Positions 35,845 through 46,499 of a stretch of DNA of 64,000 nt are shown here, in pieces. The translations under genes were made by a program, and so were the position numbers. The DNA comes from Megalobrama amblycephala. Lineage: Eukaryota; Chordata; Actinopteri; Cypriniformes; Xenocyprididae. The first letter of the stretch is position 1, and each line of letters opens with the position of its first letter. Under the pieces are notes generated by a model that made no database searches, was not told where the DNA came from, and worked only from the letters and a program-made list of their open reading frames with translations. Location of the stretch: positions 21,521,414-21,585,413 of the forward strand of contig NC_063052.1 in the NCBI RefSeq assembly GCF_018812025.1. The letters run 5' to 3'.

Positions 35845-36710
35845 GCCAATCAGACAGCCGAAAAAGGTTTAAAGGCTTAACCTTCTCTTAAATATTTTTA
35901 TTTGATCATTTATTGATTTACATTTTAATAATGTTAATATTATATATATATATATATATAATATAATATTTTGATGCTACCATTAATTTTTTTTTTCTCA
36001 TTCAGAAAACAGACACAACAATATATATAAATTATAAATATATATTCAGTTGTTTTCGGTAATGCAATAAGACCTTTGAACAACAGCCCTATTCATGATA
36101 CTTGATACAAGTACTTGTGCATATCAGCAATACCATTTTTCAAAAGTGGATGATGTGTTGCTTTACATAAGTTGTCCAGTAGGGGAAGACATTACACATG
36201 AAATATATTGACAGCTGACTGTGAGAGTATGTAGAAATCGAACCACGAGTCAGTGCGCTGCAGGCTGAGGTAGTTGGTTGTATGGTTTTGCATCATAATC
36301 AGCCTGGAGTTAACTGTACAACCTTCTAGCTTTCCCTGCGGCGTCACCATTACGTCGAGGTGAGTATGAATGACCATCAGCTGCATATAGACAAGCATTT
36401 CAATTGTTTTTACCTTAAAATTGAGCTGCAAGGTTGAAAACAAAACAAAACATATGGTGTGAATCAGCACAGCAGCACTTTCATTGTTGTTGTTTTTGTA
36501 GTTTCAGTGTTTGTTGCACTCATTAACAGGCTGTTAGTCACCCCTATCTACCATATGGACAGTTTGGGTGAGCGCCCAAATGCCCTCATCCACAAGAGGG
36601 CTCCAACAAATCCATGAAGTCTAGTAAATTCCTCATTAAAAACAAAAAGGTGGAGAAAACAGATTGACATGAAAATTATACGTTTTGTGTACTTAGGATT
36701 GTTCAGCCCT
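35845..36710. other. AT-rich spacer with a short TA repeat
   Basis: A TA run sits at 35939-35960. No gene or repeat termini were recognised. Confidence 0.3.
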
Positions 36711-36841
36711 TAGCTCAAACAGTATAGAAGATGGCGCTGCTAGCAACACTATTGGGTTTGATTCCCAAGGAATGCATGAACTGATAAAATATACCTTTTA
36801 TGCAACTTATCACTTTGGATAAAGCCAGGTGCATAAATGTT
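36711..36841 (+). mobile_element. tRNA-derived SINE (DANA-like)
   Basis: A degenerate A-box region (TTAGCTCAAACAGT) is followed by ATGGCGCTGCTAGCAACAC and a B box, GGTTTGATTCC, at 36755-36765. Then come AATGCATGAACTGATAAAAT and CTTTGGATAAAGCC. This order is that of the DANA family of zebrafish SINEs. The copy carries substitutions in the promoter boxes and is probably silent. Confidence 0.75.
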
Positions 36842-37902
36842 CAACATTAAGAATTGAATTGAGACAGCCTTTTAAATTCCAGTTTCACAGATGCACTTGT
36901 CCTCAACACCTGAGAGTCATGCCAGTGAAAATAAGAAAGAGTTGATTTGTAAGATGTTTATTTTCTAAACCATGAAAACTGAACACCTCAATATTGCAAA
37001 ACTCAAGGTCGACTTAACAGCCTCTTGAATGTCTACAAAATCTCAAGTCTCAGTTAAGCTCACATGCTCAAAAAGGCCATAAGTAAATCAATATCCTTGA
37101 AAAGGTCTCTTCAATATAGCAGATAAATTAAATAACGCTAAGGAAAATGAAATGGTCAAAGTCTTCGTGCACTGGATGTGCTGGTTTCGGCCTCATCACC
37201 AGCTGCAGTCATGACCTCATCTCCTAAATCAAACACCTGCGATTCAGTAAACTACCTGCTAATGCACTTGCATTGTGAGTAAAAGCAAAACGCACAAGAT
37301 ATAATACATTCAATGCCCTGTGGATGGCAATATCACTTCCTTATAGCAGAAACAATCTGCTGCAGAAAAAGTTAGGTGCCATGCAAAATGTAATGTGTAA
37401 TTGCATTGCTCATCATAAATGTAGTGGAGTAAAAAGTACATTTACTTGTTCAAAAATGTAGGCAAGTAGAGAGTAAAAGTTGCTAATATATTTGATACTC
37501 AGTACAACTACAAAGTAGCCAAAAAGATACTTAAGTACAGTAACTAATTATATTTACTCACTTTACCTCACTGTCCCTGACTGTATAGACTGATTTTTAT
37601 GTGAACCACTCGAGTCGTTTTTGCCGGGAAAATCAAAAGGATGTGGCTCGCACTATCCCGAAAGCCTCTTTTCTGTTCTGTGACACATGAAACGAGTACT
37701 TATGTTGCTACTTAATGCCAAACAAACTATTTAATGTCGAATAATGAGCAGCATTGATGGCTTCTGGATGTTTGCTAACAGTATATCGCTGCAAAGGTAT
37801 TTCCAACTTCTTTTTACTTAAAAGCTAAGAATGAAAAAGAACTTTGCCGAGGGTATATCAGGGCACTGAATCACATTCAGTCTCTTCTACGTTACGAATT
37901 AG
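36842..37902. other. Spacer, no gene recognised
   Basis: Mixed sequence with no clear frames. The stretch 37430-37570 (AGTAAAAAGTACATTTACTT and similar) may be another decayed repeat. Borders are not visible. Confidence 0.3.
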
Positions 37903-38270
37903 GGGCTGTTTACACAACACCGTTTACAACTAAAAATGGAAAACTTTTTATGACATAAATTGCCTGAAAATGCAAACTTTTGAAAATTAGATTCAAAGTA
38001 GAAGTTTTTGGAAACGATACCTTACTCGAAAATGGGTCTCCACAAACTGTCAGTTAATGATTATCCTAAGTATATACAAATAATATTAATTTAAAATATG
38101 CATTGCTTACTATATAATGTGTAAGAAAACAAATGAGTGCATAATAAAACAACTGAATACACTGATTAACTGTTAATTAACAAATAATATTAATAATAAT
38201 AGCCTATTAAGTGAATAATTGAACATCATTAATTTGTTTTATTTATAACTGAAATATTTGGACATTTAAC

Positions 38271-38859
38271 TTGTCTGGCTATCACCAGACCAAGCTCAAT
38301 TTAAAATTGAACATTGGTCTGGGGAGTTTGCTATGTATTTCCTACTGCACAAGAGGCATGATCAAGGAGCATTAGTCACGCAATTGGATAGTCCTTCAAC
38401 CAATCAGATCAACGATCCGGGTGACGTACTTTTGCAGAGCGATGCGAAAACTCCAGACAGGCTTAGTTTGCATTGGTTTGTAGCATTGATCAGCGGTTTG
38501 CAGAAGCAGCAATGGCATTGAGCGATTTTTGCAGGCTGTGCAAAAAAACATGAAAGTGATCGGTATTTACACCCACTCGAGCGATTTGTTTGCTAAACTA
38601 AAGAAGTCATCTAGCATCGTTGAGAGGTTAAAAGGAATTGGATTGACTGTCGTGCGAGAGACGTCATCGTGTTATACCCGCCCAGAGCCATAGAAAGAGC
38701 TCTGTACCCGCCAATAGCGAGCAAGGTGGATAAGCCAGTCTGTGATTAGTTCCCGCAAAAGTGTAACAGATGCAGCAGAAATGAATGTACGGGTTTCCAG
38801 ACTGAGTTGCCGGACGAAATCAAATCGCCGGCAGATCAGGCTGGGTTTACCCAGTCTAA
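38271..38859. mobile_element. hAT-type non-autonomous transposon with 8-bp target duplication
   Basis: An exact CATTTAAC duplication flanks the element (38263-38270 and 38860-38867). The termini TTGTCTGGCTATCACC and GGTTTACCCAGTCTAA are imperfect inverses. The 62- and 65-codon frames inside are repeat-derived. Confidence 0.75.
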
Positions 38860-39128
38860 CATTTAACACTTAATTTAACACAATTACATCAAAGATGATT
38901 GTGAATACACTACGTGTAGGTTAAGTGCAAATGCGTGTATAAACTAAGATATCAGGCTAATCGGGGTATCTGTATGCTATGCTACATAAGCTAACTAATA
39001 CAGACATATGGTCATTATAACGTTGAAACAGCATTTATCATAACATGATTTTGTAGGAATTGTAATCAAGCGCTAAAGAGAGTACTATTAAAAGCAATTT
39101 GAACCAATGGGTTCACTTGGGGTCCTAA

Positions 39129-39820
39129 TAGAGTACCTCAGAGAAGTACGTTAGCATTTTAGGACTTCCGGTTCCATCGCCCTAAAGTCTATGGGTTTTT
39201 TGAATGGGTTTTTGCTAAATCGCCTGAAATAAGGTCTGTGGTTAACAAAGCCTCTAAATATTTTTACATTTTGATCTATGACATAAAACACACCAGTTAT
39301 AACCCGCTTGTGATTTTTTAAAACCTATATTGTGTCTTAAAATTGGCGCTTGCTAACACGTTGCTAAAAGGGACTACTTCCTTTGGCGGCGACTTTAGAC
39401 TTCATCATGACAAACAGTACATTTGGACAGCATTTCTCATGAAAAGGTGGATAAGTATTCATACACAGCGCATATCATAATCAGCAAGCATGTTTTTAAA
39501 TAAAGTTTGAGGAAGCTTGGTGGTGACGACGTTGATCTGCGACTATGGTGTGCTGTAGTCCGTTTATAGCCTACTGTTAGCTTTCTATATCTCACAACAT
39601 TATTTAGGCTTCAAAATGTATAAATGTTGTGTTAACTTGTAAAGATTATCTTGATAGACAAAACGTGTAAGTGTCATAACCCTTTGTTAAACACACAGCT
39701 TATTTTTTGCGATTTTCCAAAAGTCTGTGGGAAAAATGCATAGGCTTTCCATCGAGGGAACCTGTGCGCCGCTAACTTCCGGGTTGGCCTACAAAAACAC
39801 GTCATCTCTGAGGTACTCTA
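39129..39820. mobile_element. Inverted-repeat transposon with TAGAGTACCTCAGAGA termini
   Basis: TAGAGTACCTCAGAGAAGTA at the left and TCTCTGAGGTACTCTA at the right match over at least 16 bases. Internal pairs such as GACTTCCGGTT / TAACTTCCGGGTT also occur. It is non-coding and nested in the 37.9-40.2 kb element. Confidence 0.75.
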
Positions 39821-40289
39821 TGGAGAGCTAATTGTTTTTGCGGGGGATTTGTCACTACAATGGCATGCACGTGCATATTACGTGTTTAGTCTATCCACTT
39901 TAATTTTCAACGTGGAAATAAGGTGTTTTCTGTGAATTTCTGACTTCCGATTTATTAGCCGCTATAGGGAAATATCAAATTGTAATAAACTGTAAAAATA
40001 AGGTGGATAGGCACGTACTAGGTCGAGTGCTCTGTAAAAGAATGCGTACGTGCGCAGGCGCGTAGTCTTTCTTTACAAAGTGACATCGCCAACTTCTTGT
40101 CCGGCATGCAGAGTACAGTCGTTTGTGTGGATCCGTGTGAACAGGGATAGTTTTGATAACATTTTCATCTGTACAAAGAAAAAACGTTTCTGTTTTTAGT
40201 ACATCGTTGTCGTGTAAACGTACCATTACATTATGAGAACGAGAAATAAGTTGTTTGCTGCTGCAGTTCACTTAACGTCCACCAGAGTC

Positions 40290-40809
40290 GCTAATAACAA
40301 GGGTTTCTGAATTCTACATATAGCCCATGTAAGGTAATTGAGTGTTTTAATAAAACATTATAATTAGCCCAGCATTTTAATATCATTATTTATTTTTCTA
40401 CAAACATTAAGGTGGATAATATAATTTTGGTAAAGCATCTCACTTTAGTTAACTAAACTGGAAGAGGAATAAATAATTTGTCATTGAAATAAATGACTCA
40501 ATTCGCACAGGGATTAATGGTTCAATACATGGAGAAATAGCACTGCCGTGGCTCTCATTCTCCTCATTTTTCCTCAATACTGAGAGTGTTTTGGACAAAA
40601 CCAGGCAGCACTTCATTATTCATTTTCCATTACCCATAATCTTCAAATTAGCTAATTTTAGTGTGTTTTCAGGTGCTAACAGCTGTTCTTTTCTTCTCAA
40701 GCACATGCATTATAATAATAGCAGGATATTAGGATGGGTTTTAAGTTGTGTGGTCAGTGTGTGTTCACAATTAGCCCCTCAATCATCTCTCCAGCACTCT
40801 TATGAATGA
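40290..40809. other. Spacer without recognised feature
   Basis: AT-rich sequence, no frames or repeat termini. Confidence 0.3.
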
Positions 40810-40895
40810 TTAGTCTCCTCCTCCTCTGTCTGTCCCGCTGACTGTCTGGCCGCTCACACGGTCTGCCAGGATCCGCATTGCGTTGCCCTTCTCCT
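40810..40895 (-). other. Candidate terminal coding exon on the minus strand
   Basis: On the minus strand, the acceptor TTTTTATCTCTTAG is followed by 86 bases of open frame with G/C-rich third positions, unlike the AT-rich flanks. The frame contains KGNAMRILADRVSGQ and ends in a TAA stop at 40812-40810. I do not recognise the peptide, and no partner exon was identified upstream on that strand. It could also be a chance frame in a GC-rich non-coding element. Confidence 0.25.
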
Positions 40896-41723
40896 CTAAG
40901 AGATAAAAAGAGCACATATCAGCAATCTGTGCCTGTCGTTGTTCTTTTACAGACACATAAACACACACCAAGACGTTCAGCTCCACATTATGAGAAACAT
41001 AGGAATCGTACTCAGGAGAGACTGGATCGAGACTGACACGAGAACAAAGAAACGGAAAAACCTGCACAAATAAAAGCCCCCCCATGTAAGAAACTATGAT
41101 TTAATGGAAAATGTTTGTAATGTTTGATCATATAATGAGAATGATTTGAGTGGCGTAAACAAACGCACCATAGATCTTTATGCATTAATTTGATTGCTTG
41201 CTAGAACAGGTGTCTCGAGGGACGTTTTTTTTTCTGCATATCTCGCATCACAATGCAAGCTACTGCATTGAAATTTTGAAAGCCTCAACTTGAACCCCAT
41301 CCATTTTTTCAGTATAAAAGCACATCAAGATTTCTGTCATAATCATGTCACCTGATTCTTGCTCACTTGATTTTCCCCAAACACTTTGTCAGTTTCTGGT
41401 GTTTTGGCTCATTATCATTTGATTAATCTGTCTAATTGTTTGTTTCCCTATTCAATATACTGCCATGATTGGTTGTATAACTTCTTTGTTTGTTTGTTTA
41501 TTCATCAGCGTGTGTTTGGTGAATTCACAATGTGGATCATGAATATGTATCGTGCACAGGATGTTGGTATTCAGATCCTGGAGATTATATACTCGCTGCG
41601 TATTTACGGTGAAACCAGAGTGGTAATGAATTGACTGCTTAGTGCCACCTAGTTAACCCCTGCTGGTAGATCTTGTAACTACACCATCTAGGTACAAAAA
41701 GCATCTTTCTCAATTGACGCCAT
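40896..41723. other. Spacer without recognised feature
   Basis: AT-rich sequence. The frame at 41386-41634 has no domain or splice context that I can support. Confidence 0.3.
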
Positions 41724-42600
41724 TAGCTATGTTTCCATCCAAAGTTGCACATTTTTATCTTATGCGCAAAATTGGAATATCACATAAATGTTTGCAAATA
41801 TAGCATCGTTTCCATCCCATGTGTTCAAGAGAACAAAATCATCACTTCCTAGGAAGTTGCTCATGAAACAGACGAAACGCAATAAACGCTGCCATGTCTT
41901 GTGTTCGGATGCCTGATGTTTGTGAACGCAATCATGTGAGATTCTTCTGGGAGGTCATTATACCAAATCGTTCTGATGACAGACATTGACTCAGGCATTT
42001 CAGAATGACCAAGCCAACCATGGTTGCCAGGTTTTCACAACAAAACCCACCTAATTGCTATTCAAAACTAGCCCAATCGCGTTTTGTGGGGGGGTCCCAC
42101 AGTAAAAATTGCATTCTGGGGGGTAAATGTGCGTATTTGATGGGGTTCCCCTGGTAAAATTTGCATTTCAGGGTCTAAATATCATGTTATTTGGGGTCGC
42201 GTCAACACACGGACATGAAAAACAACCCAAATTCCAAATAGCCAAATTCCGTAGGAAAACTGTGGACTTGGCAACACTGATGCCAACATCTGAGATGCTG
42301 TGCCATGATATTGGTCAGCTGGTTAGGCCAGTTATCCAATCACATTCTCCGTGGAGGCAAAGTCACATGATTTTGTTGTTGTTGTTGTTGCACATCGAGC
42401 GATTTATTCGGTAAATATGTATCCATGGTAGTTTATGGGCATGTCTTCTTATCGGATAAAAAATATAGTCGCCTCAATTTAGCACATACATTTTTATGCG
42501 CATTTTTAGAATTTATGTGCATCTCAGTGTTTCCATCCAACTTTTTTTTTTATGCGATTTCCCAAAATGCACTTAAAAATAGGTGGATAGAACCTAGCTA
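41724..42600. mobile_element. DNA transposon with TAGCTATGTTTCCATCC ends
   Basis: TTAGCTATGTTTCCATCCAA at the left pairs with GGTGGATAGAACCTAGCTA at the right. Internal pairs involve TTATGCGCAAAATTGG and TTATGCGCATTTTTAGAA. This is a common cyprinid repeat. The 95-codon and 121-codon frames over it (the second running past its right end) have no motif and are probably not genes. Confidence 0.65.
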
Positions 42601-43780
42601 TTCACAAGTAACTGTGTATTATGCCAAAATTGTCCAAGTAAAAATTTACCAAGTAACATATAAATCACAAGTATTTCATTTCATTTCATATTGTTGTAGA
42701 TTTTCTGCTGCCAAGTGTTTGTGGAACTTGGTGTCCATAAAAATCAAAGATGGCAGCCTCACGTACTTCCGGGAATCCTACGCCAGCTGAGCATTTGCCC
42801 TTGAGATGAATCGGAATCAACATATAGCTTTCTCAAGGTATTATAGACTTATAATTTATTAATATACAGAAAATCTCTGTCTCGTATAATAATGATAATA
42901 ATATATTTTACACAGAACAATTAATTTTATTTACATGCATAGCTGAAAGTGCTTCTAATGTAAGAATATAAAAAGTGATTGCAAAAACAACAAAACAAAT
43001 AAGAAAACATTAAGTGTTAGGTGTCAAGTTATTATTATTATTATTATTATTCATTTCTCCCATCCTTTTCACTTCCTTTAAATTTGACATATTTAAATAA
43101 TATTCTCTTTTTTTTTCATTTTTACTCCCTTTTAATTTGAGACTTTTATTGTTTCCTTTAATTATTAATATTATACATTATAAAAAGACACATTTTTGTG
43201 CAAAGGAGTCACATGATCAATGTTTGCTTAATGACCTAGAAATAGTACACAATCATTTTAGGTCATAACTCGTCTTTTTATTTTATCATCCTTATTTTAA
43301 AATAAAAAATAAATGTCCTACTTATTTTCAGTTTTAAATCCCCATATGTCCAGTGGCCCCCACTGTATATTATTAAACACTAAGTATGCGTCTTTAGATT
43401 ATTATGTAACCTACCAGCTCATATACATGTATCATATTGCACAGAGTCTGAACCGAAAGCGTATAACCCGACGTATACACAGAGTTTCCTCAAACGGGCT
43501 TAATTGAGTTATTCCAACCTGTCATTAGATCAGATCTTTCTGTCAAAGGAAGGAGTTTAGTATAATGCAGCATGATGGCTGGTGACACTTTTCATTACTG
43601 CAGGGTAATCACCTCAGAGCTTTTGTTGTCTGGGAAAGGAATCTCTCTCTTTCTCTCCATCTCTGAAATGATCTTTAACTCACAATCTCCCCATCTATCC
43701 CATATTGTCTCATCTGTTCCATTTCACACACAAAGACACCCTTCCAAGCCTTGAGATCAATCACAAGGTGTTATGACTGT
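42601..43780. other. AT-rich spacer with (ATT)n repeat
   Basis: An ATT/TTA run lies at 43029-43052. No repeat ends or frames are supported. GC content rises from about 43560 toward the CpG-rich block. Confidence 0.3.
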
Positions 43781-44400
43781 TCTTGCGTTCGAGTGCCAGA
43801 CATTGCTGTGGGGGGGAGAAAGAGAGAGAGAACGGCTGATATTCTATGGACAAAACGCAGGAGTGGAGGAGAAGAAAGGGTGGGTGTGTGGGGGGGGTGT
43901 TGGTTAGAGGAAGCGGAGCGAGACGCGGAGGCAGGGACAGTGACGACAGGGAGCAGCACTAGGTCTGAACGTCCACGGCACACGCTGGTTGGGTGCGTTA
44001 GTGTTTAGGTGACACTGATTTATGATGCTGGGGGGATTAGACATGGTTTCTGTCGGGCGGGAGGAAGGAGTAATGAGAGGAAGGGAGGGAGAAACAGAGA
44101 GAAGGGAAAGAGAAGAGGGGACGGCATCAGATAATGGTGGGCTGCTCACAGCGCACCTATCTCATGATCGCCACGAGTGTCACAGCATCAACGCCGCCAC
44201 GCTAGGAGGGAGAAGAAGAGAGGAGAGCGCAGGGGGACCGTGGGGAGATAGAAGTCAAACAGGGATGGAGGAAACTAGTTTATCGTACGGCTCTAAGGAA
44301 GCGAACGTCGGATCGCGCTCGGGAGAGCCTATAGCGGATTTCGTGACAACTCTTTAAGTGTATAACATACGAGGCGTACCGTGCGTGTCCGTGAGCGTGC
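43781..44400. promoter_or_regulatory. CpG-rich, G/A-rich block: candidate promoter or 5' exon region
   Basis: This block is rich in CpG (for example GCGGAGCGAGACGCGGAGGC, GGATCGCGCTCGGG) within otherwise AT-rich, CpG-poor DNA, and carries no transposon ends. Purine-rich G-tracts on the + strand resemble 5' UTR sequence. A frame at 44022-44357 (111 codons) crosses it but has a simple, charged composition without a recognised domain. The exon at 45078-45170 lies 0.7 kb downstream, which fits a CpG-island promoter feeding a + strand transcript. No TATA box was identified. Confidence 0.4.
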
Positions 44401-45077
44401 GTTTAGCAATAAATTAGGTTGGGACGAGCAGGAATAGTGAACAAAAGACTGCAGAAGATTTCAACTTCTTCGTTCGGCTTTTTTTAGGCGTTTGTCGTTA
44501 CCTTATAACCCTTCAAACTGTTGTTTTTCCCTGCATGCCTTTCCAAATCTGCCTTTTTGTCTGCTGTTTCCCCCTCCACTCTTCTTTCGAAAGAGCTTTA
44601 AAACTGGGGCACTACGAGACTGAGAGAGACGGAGGAAGAGAGAGCAGCGTTTGCTGTTTTCTGGTACCGCATGCTTCCTATACATCTTCAAACCGCAACG
44701 CGCCACCTTTGTCGTACGATCTTGCGCACAAAGGCCGGGCGGTTTATGATATGCATCACGCGTTTATAGATATATCAACTTATGTGTGTGTCGCTCGTCT
44801 ACACACCGATGCCTCTGTGTTTGTGGCTTCACAGAAAAGGAGGGCAGCCAGAGAGTGAGGGCAGAGACAGTTTGCTGGCAGTGCATATCTGTCTTTGGGT
44901 TCATCCGGTTCAAGCGTCTTGTTCGCTGTCTGCCACCAGGGGGCTGGACAGAAAAAACTGCGCACTCATTTATGGTGCTGAAGCAGAGATGCTAAGCCTT
45001 AATTTTAGTGTTCATTAGGCGGTTGCTGTCAATTCCTAAAGGTTAAATGTGTTAAAACTTGTTTCTGTTTGCCACAG

Positions 45078-45170
45078 GTCGCAGCCTCCGGACATCCAGA
45101 GACGTCGCTCGATTTGGAGAAGAAAGCGTCATTGATGCGTTTAATGTTTCTTTTGGCAAATCTGACAAAG
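45078..45170 (+). other. Candidate internal or 5' exon of 93 nt, strong splice sites
   Basis: A pyrimidine-rich tract ends in TTTGCCACAG and the exon closes with AAAG before GTACGT. The 93 bases are a multiple of three and contain at least seven CpGs. Two frames are fully open. Phase 0 contains EKKASLMRLMFLLANLTK, which looks like an armadillo-type helix pair. Phase 1 contains TSRDVARFGEESVIDAFNV. I could not assign either to a family. It may be coding in one frame, or a 5' UTR exon of the region's transcript, possibly even of the AT-hook gene downstream. Confidence 0.4.
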
Positions 45171-45219
45171 GTACGTAGGACGGTAAAGAAGTGTCCTCAT
45201 CCAAAATCAGTTATTATAT

Positions 45220-45620
45220 AACACCATTCAAAAGTTTGGGTCGGTAAGATTTAATCATGTTTGTCTCTTATACTCACCAAGGCTGCGTTTATTTGATCAA
45301 AAATACAGTAATATTGGGAAAATTATTACAATTTTAAAGAACTCTTTTCTATTTTACTAGATTTTAAAATGTAATTTTTTTTTTGTGTTGGTAAAGCGGA
45401 ATTTTCAGAATCATTACAGTCTTCAGTGTCACATGATCCTTCAGAAATCAATCTAATATGTTGATTTGACACTCAAAAAACATTTATTATTATTATCAAT
45501 GCTGAAAACAGTTGTGCTGCTTCATATTTTTGTGGAAACTGTAATATATATATTTTTTAAACTTTTTTTAAATGTCTTTTATAAATGTCTTTACTGTCAC
45601 TTTTGATCAATTTAAGGCAT
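45220..45620 (+). repeat. Abundant cyprinid interspersed repeat ('TTCAAAAGTTTGGG' type)
   Basis: It opens CCATTCAAAAGTTTGGGTCG and runs through GCTGCGTTTATTTGATCAAA and GTGTCACATGATCCTTCAGA to TCTTTACTGTCACTTTTGAT. Part of the same repeat lies inverted at 22905-23088. It has no ORF and no recognised mobile-element termini. Confidence 0.65.
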
Positions 45621-45660
45621 TTAAAAAAAGCAGCTGCTTACAGACCCCAAATTTATATAA

Positions 45661-45713
45661 TATATGTATATTTTTTTTTTTCTAAAAAATATATATATAT
45701 ATATATATATATT

Positions 45714-45782
<69 letters not shown>

Positions 45783-45800
45783 TTTTTTTTTTTTTTTTTC
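45661..45800. repeat. Long (TA)n microsatellite with poly-T flanks
   Basis: Two TA runs, the longer covering about 45722-45779, lie between poly-T blocks. The 92- and 67-codon frames over it encode only Ile-Tyr repeats and are artefacts. Confidence 0.95.
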
Positions 45801-46270
45801 CTGTATAGCATAAGGTGTGGTCAACTATATTATTTTTTTTTTAATAAAATAATAATAAAGTAAATAATAAAAATAATAAAAAGCTGTCTCAAATCTGTCG
45901 TCTTAATTATTTCTGAACAATAAAATTATTTCTGTACAATAAAATCTTAGTCTATTACATGCAAATTGTGGAAAAACTTTGTTGAAATTCTTTTAATTAA
46001 CCTTTAAGTAATGCCATTCAAACGGACCCAGAGCGGGAATTTCAGCCTCACTTTTGAGTTCTTTGAATTTGAACTAGTGTACGTCTGTGTCCCTGAGACC
46101 CTTAACCTGTGATGTCTTCAAAGGTCACAGGTGAGGTCCTTGGGAACACAGCTGTATATGATGACATCAGTGCAAAGTCGATGTAAACACATGACACACG
46201 CAACATCTCGAGTCTGATCTTGCCATGATTATTAGGATCTGACTGACACATTAAATTCAAAGAAACACTT

Positions 46271-46495
46271 CATTTTAGGGTCTAGTTGCTTATTAGCATA
46301 CATATTACTAGGATATTAGTATTGATAAAGCACATTTTAATGCCTTATTCTGCATGACCATATTCAGCATCCCTTAATACCGACCTAAGCGTAACAACTA
46401 CCTTATTAACTATTAATAAGCAGTAATTTTGAGTTATTGAGGCAGAAGTCATAGTTAATAGTGAGAATTGGACCCTAATCTAAAGTGTGACCAAA
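46271..46495. mobile_element. Inverted-repeat element related to 1640-1769
   Basis: The left part, TTAGGGTCTAGTTGCTTATT, and the right part, ATAGTGAGAATTGGACCCTA, belong to the family seen at 1640-1769, here longer. It is non-coding. Confidence 0.55.
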
Positions 46496-46499
46496 TTCA

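Larger units (their letters stand above)
37903..40224. mobile_element. hAT-like element with TGTTTACAC ends, hosting two nested transposons
   Basis: GGGGCTGTTTACACAACACC at the left and GTTGTCGTGTAAACGTACC at the right are diverged inverses. The subterminal parts also pair (AAACTTTTTATGACAT region with the AAAAACGTTTCTG region). Two complete elements (38271-38859 and 39129-39820) lie inside, so this is the oldest of the three. Confidence 0.5.

Noticed and set aside
36711..36841. Functional tRNA gene
   Set aside because: The A box is degenerate and the sequence continues into the DANA-type SINE body. It does not fold into a tRNA cloverleaf with an anticodon arm that I could support.
42425..42790. 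121-residue frame
   Set aside because: Its first half lies in a transposon with clear inverted termini (41724-42600). No motif was recognised in the remainder.
44022..44357. 111-residue frame in the CpG-rich block as a protein gene
   Set aside because: The composition is dominated by Arg/Glu/Gly from purine-rich DNA. It is more likely 5' UTR or promoter DNA.
45585..45863. 92-residue frame over the TA repeat
   Set aside because: It is made of Ile-Tyr repeats from a microsatellite and has no biological support.
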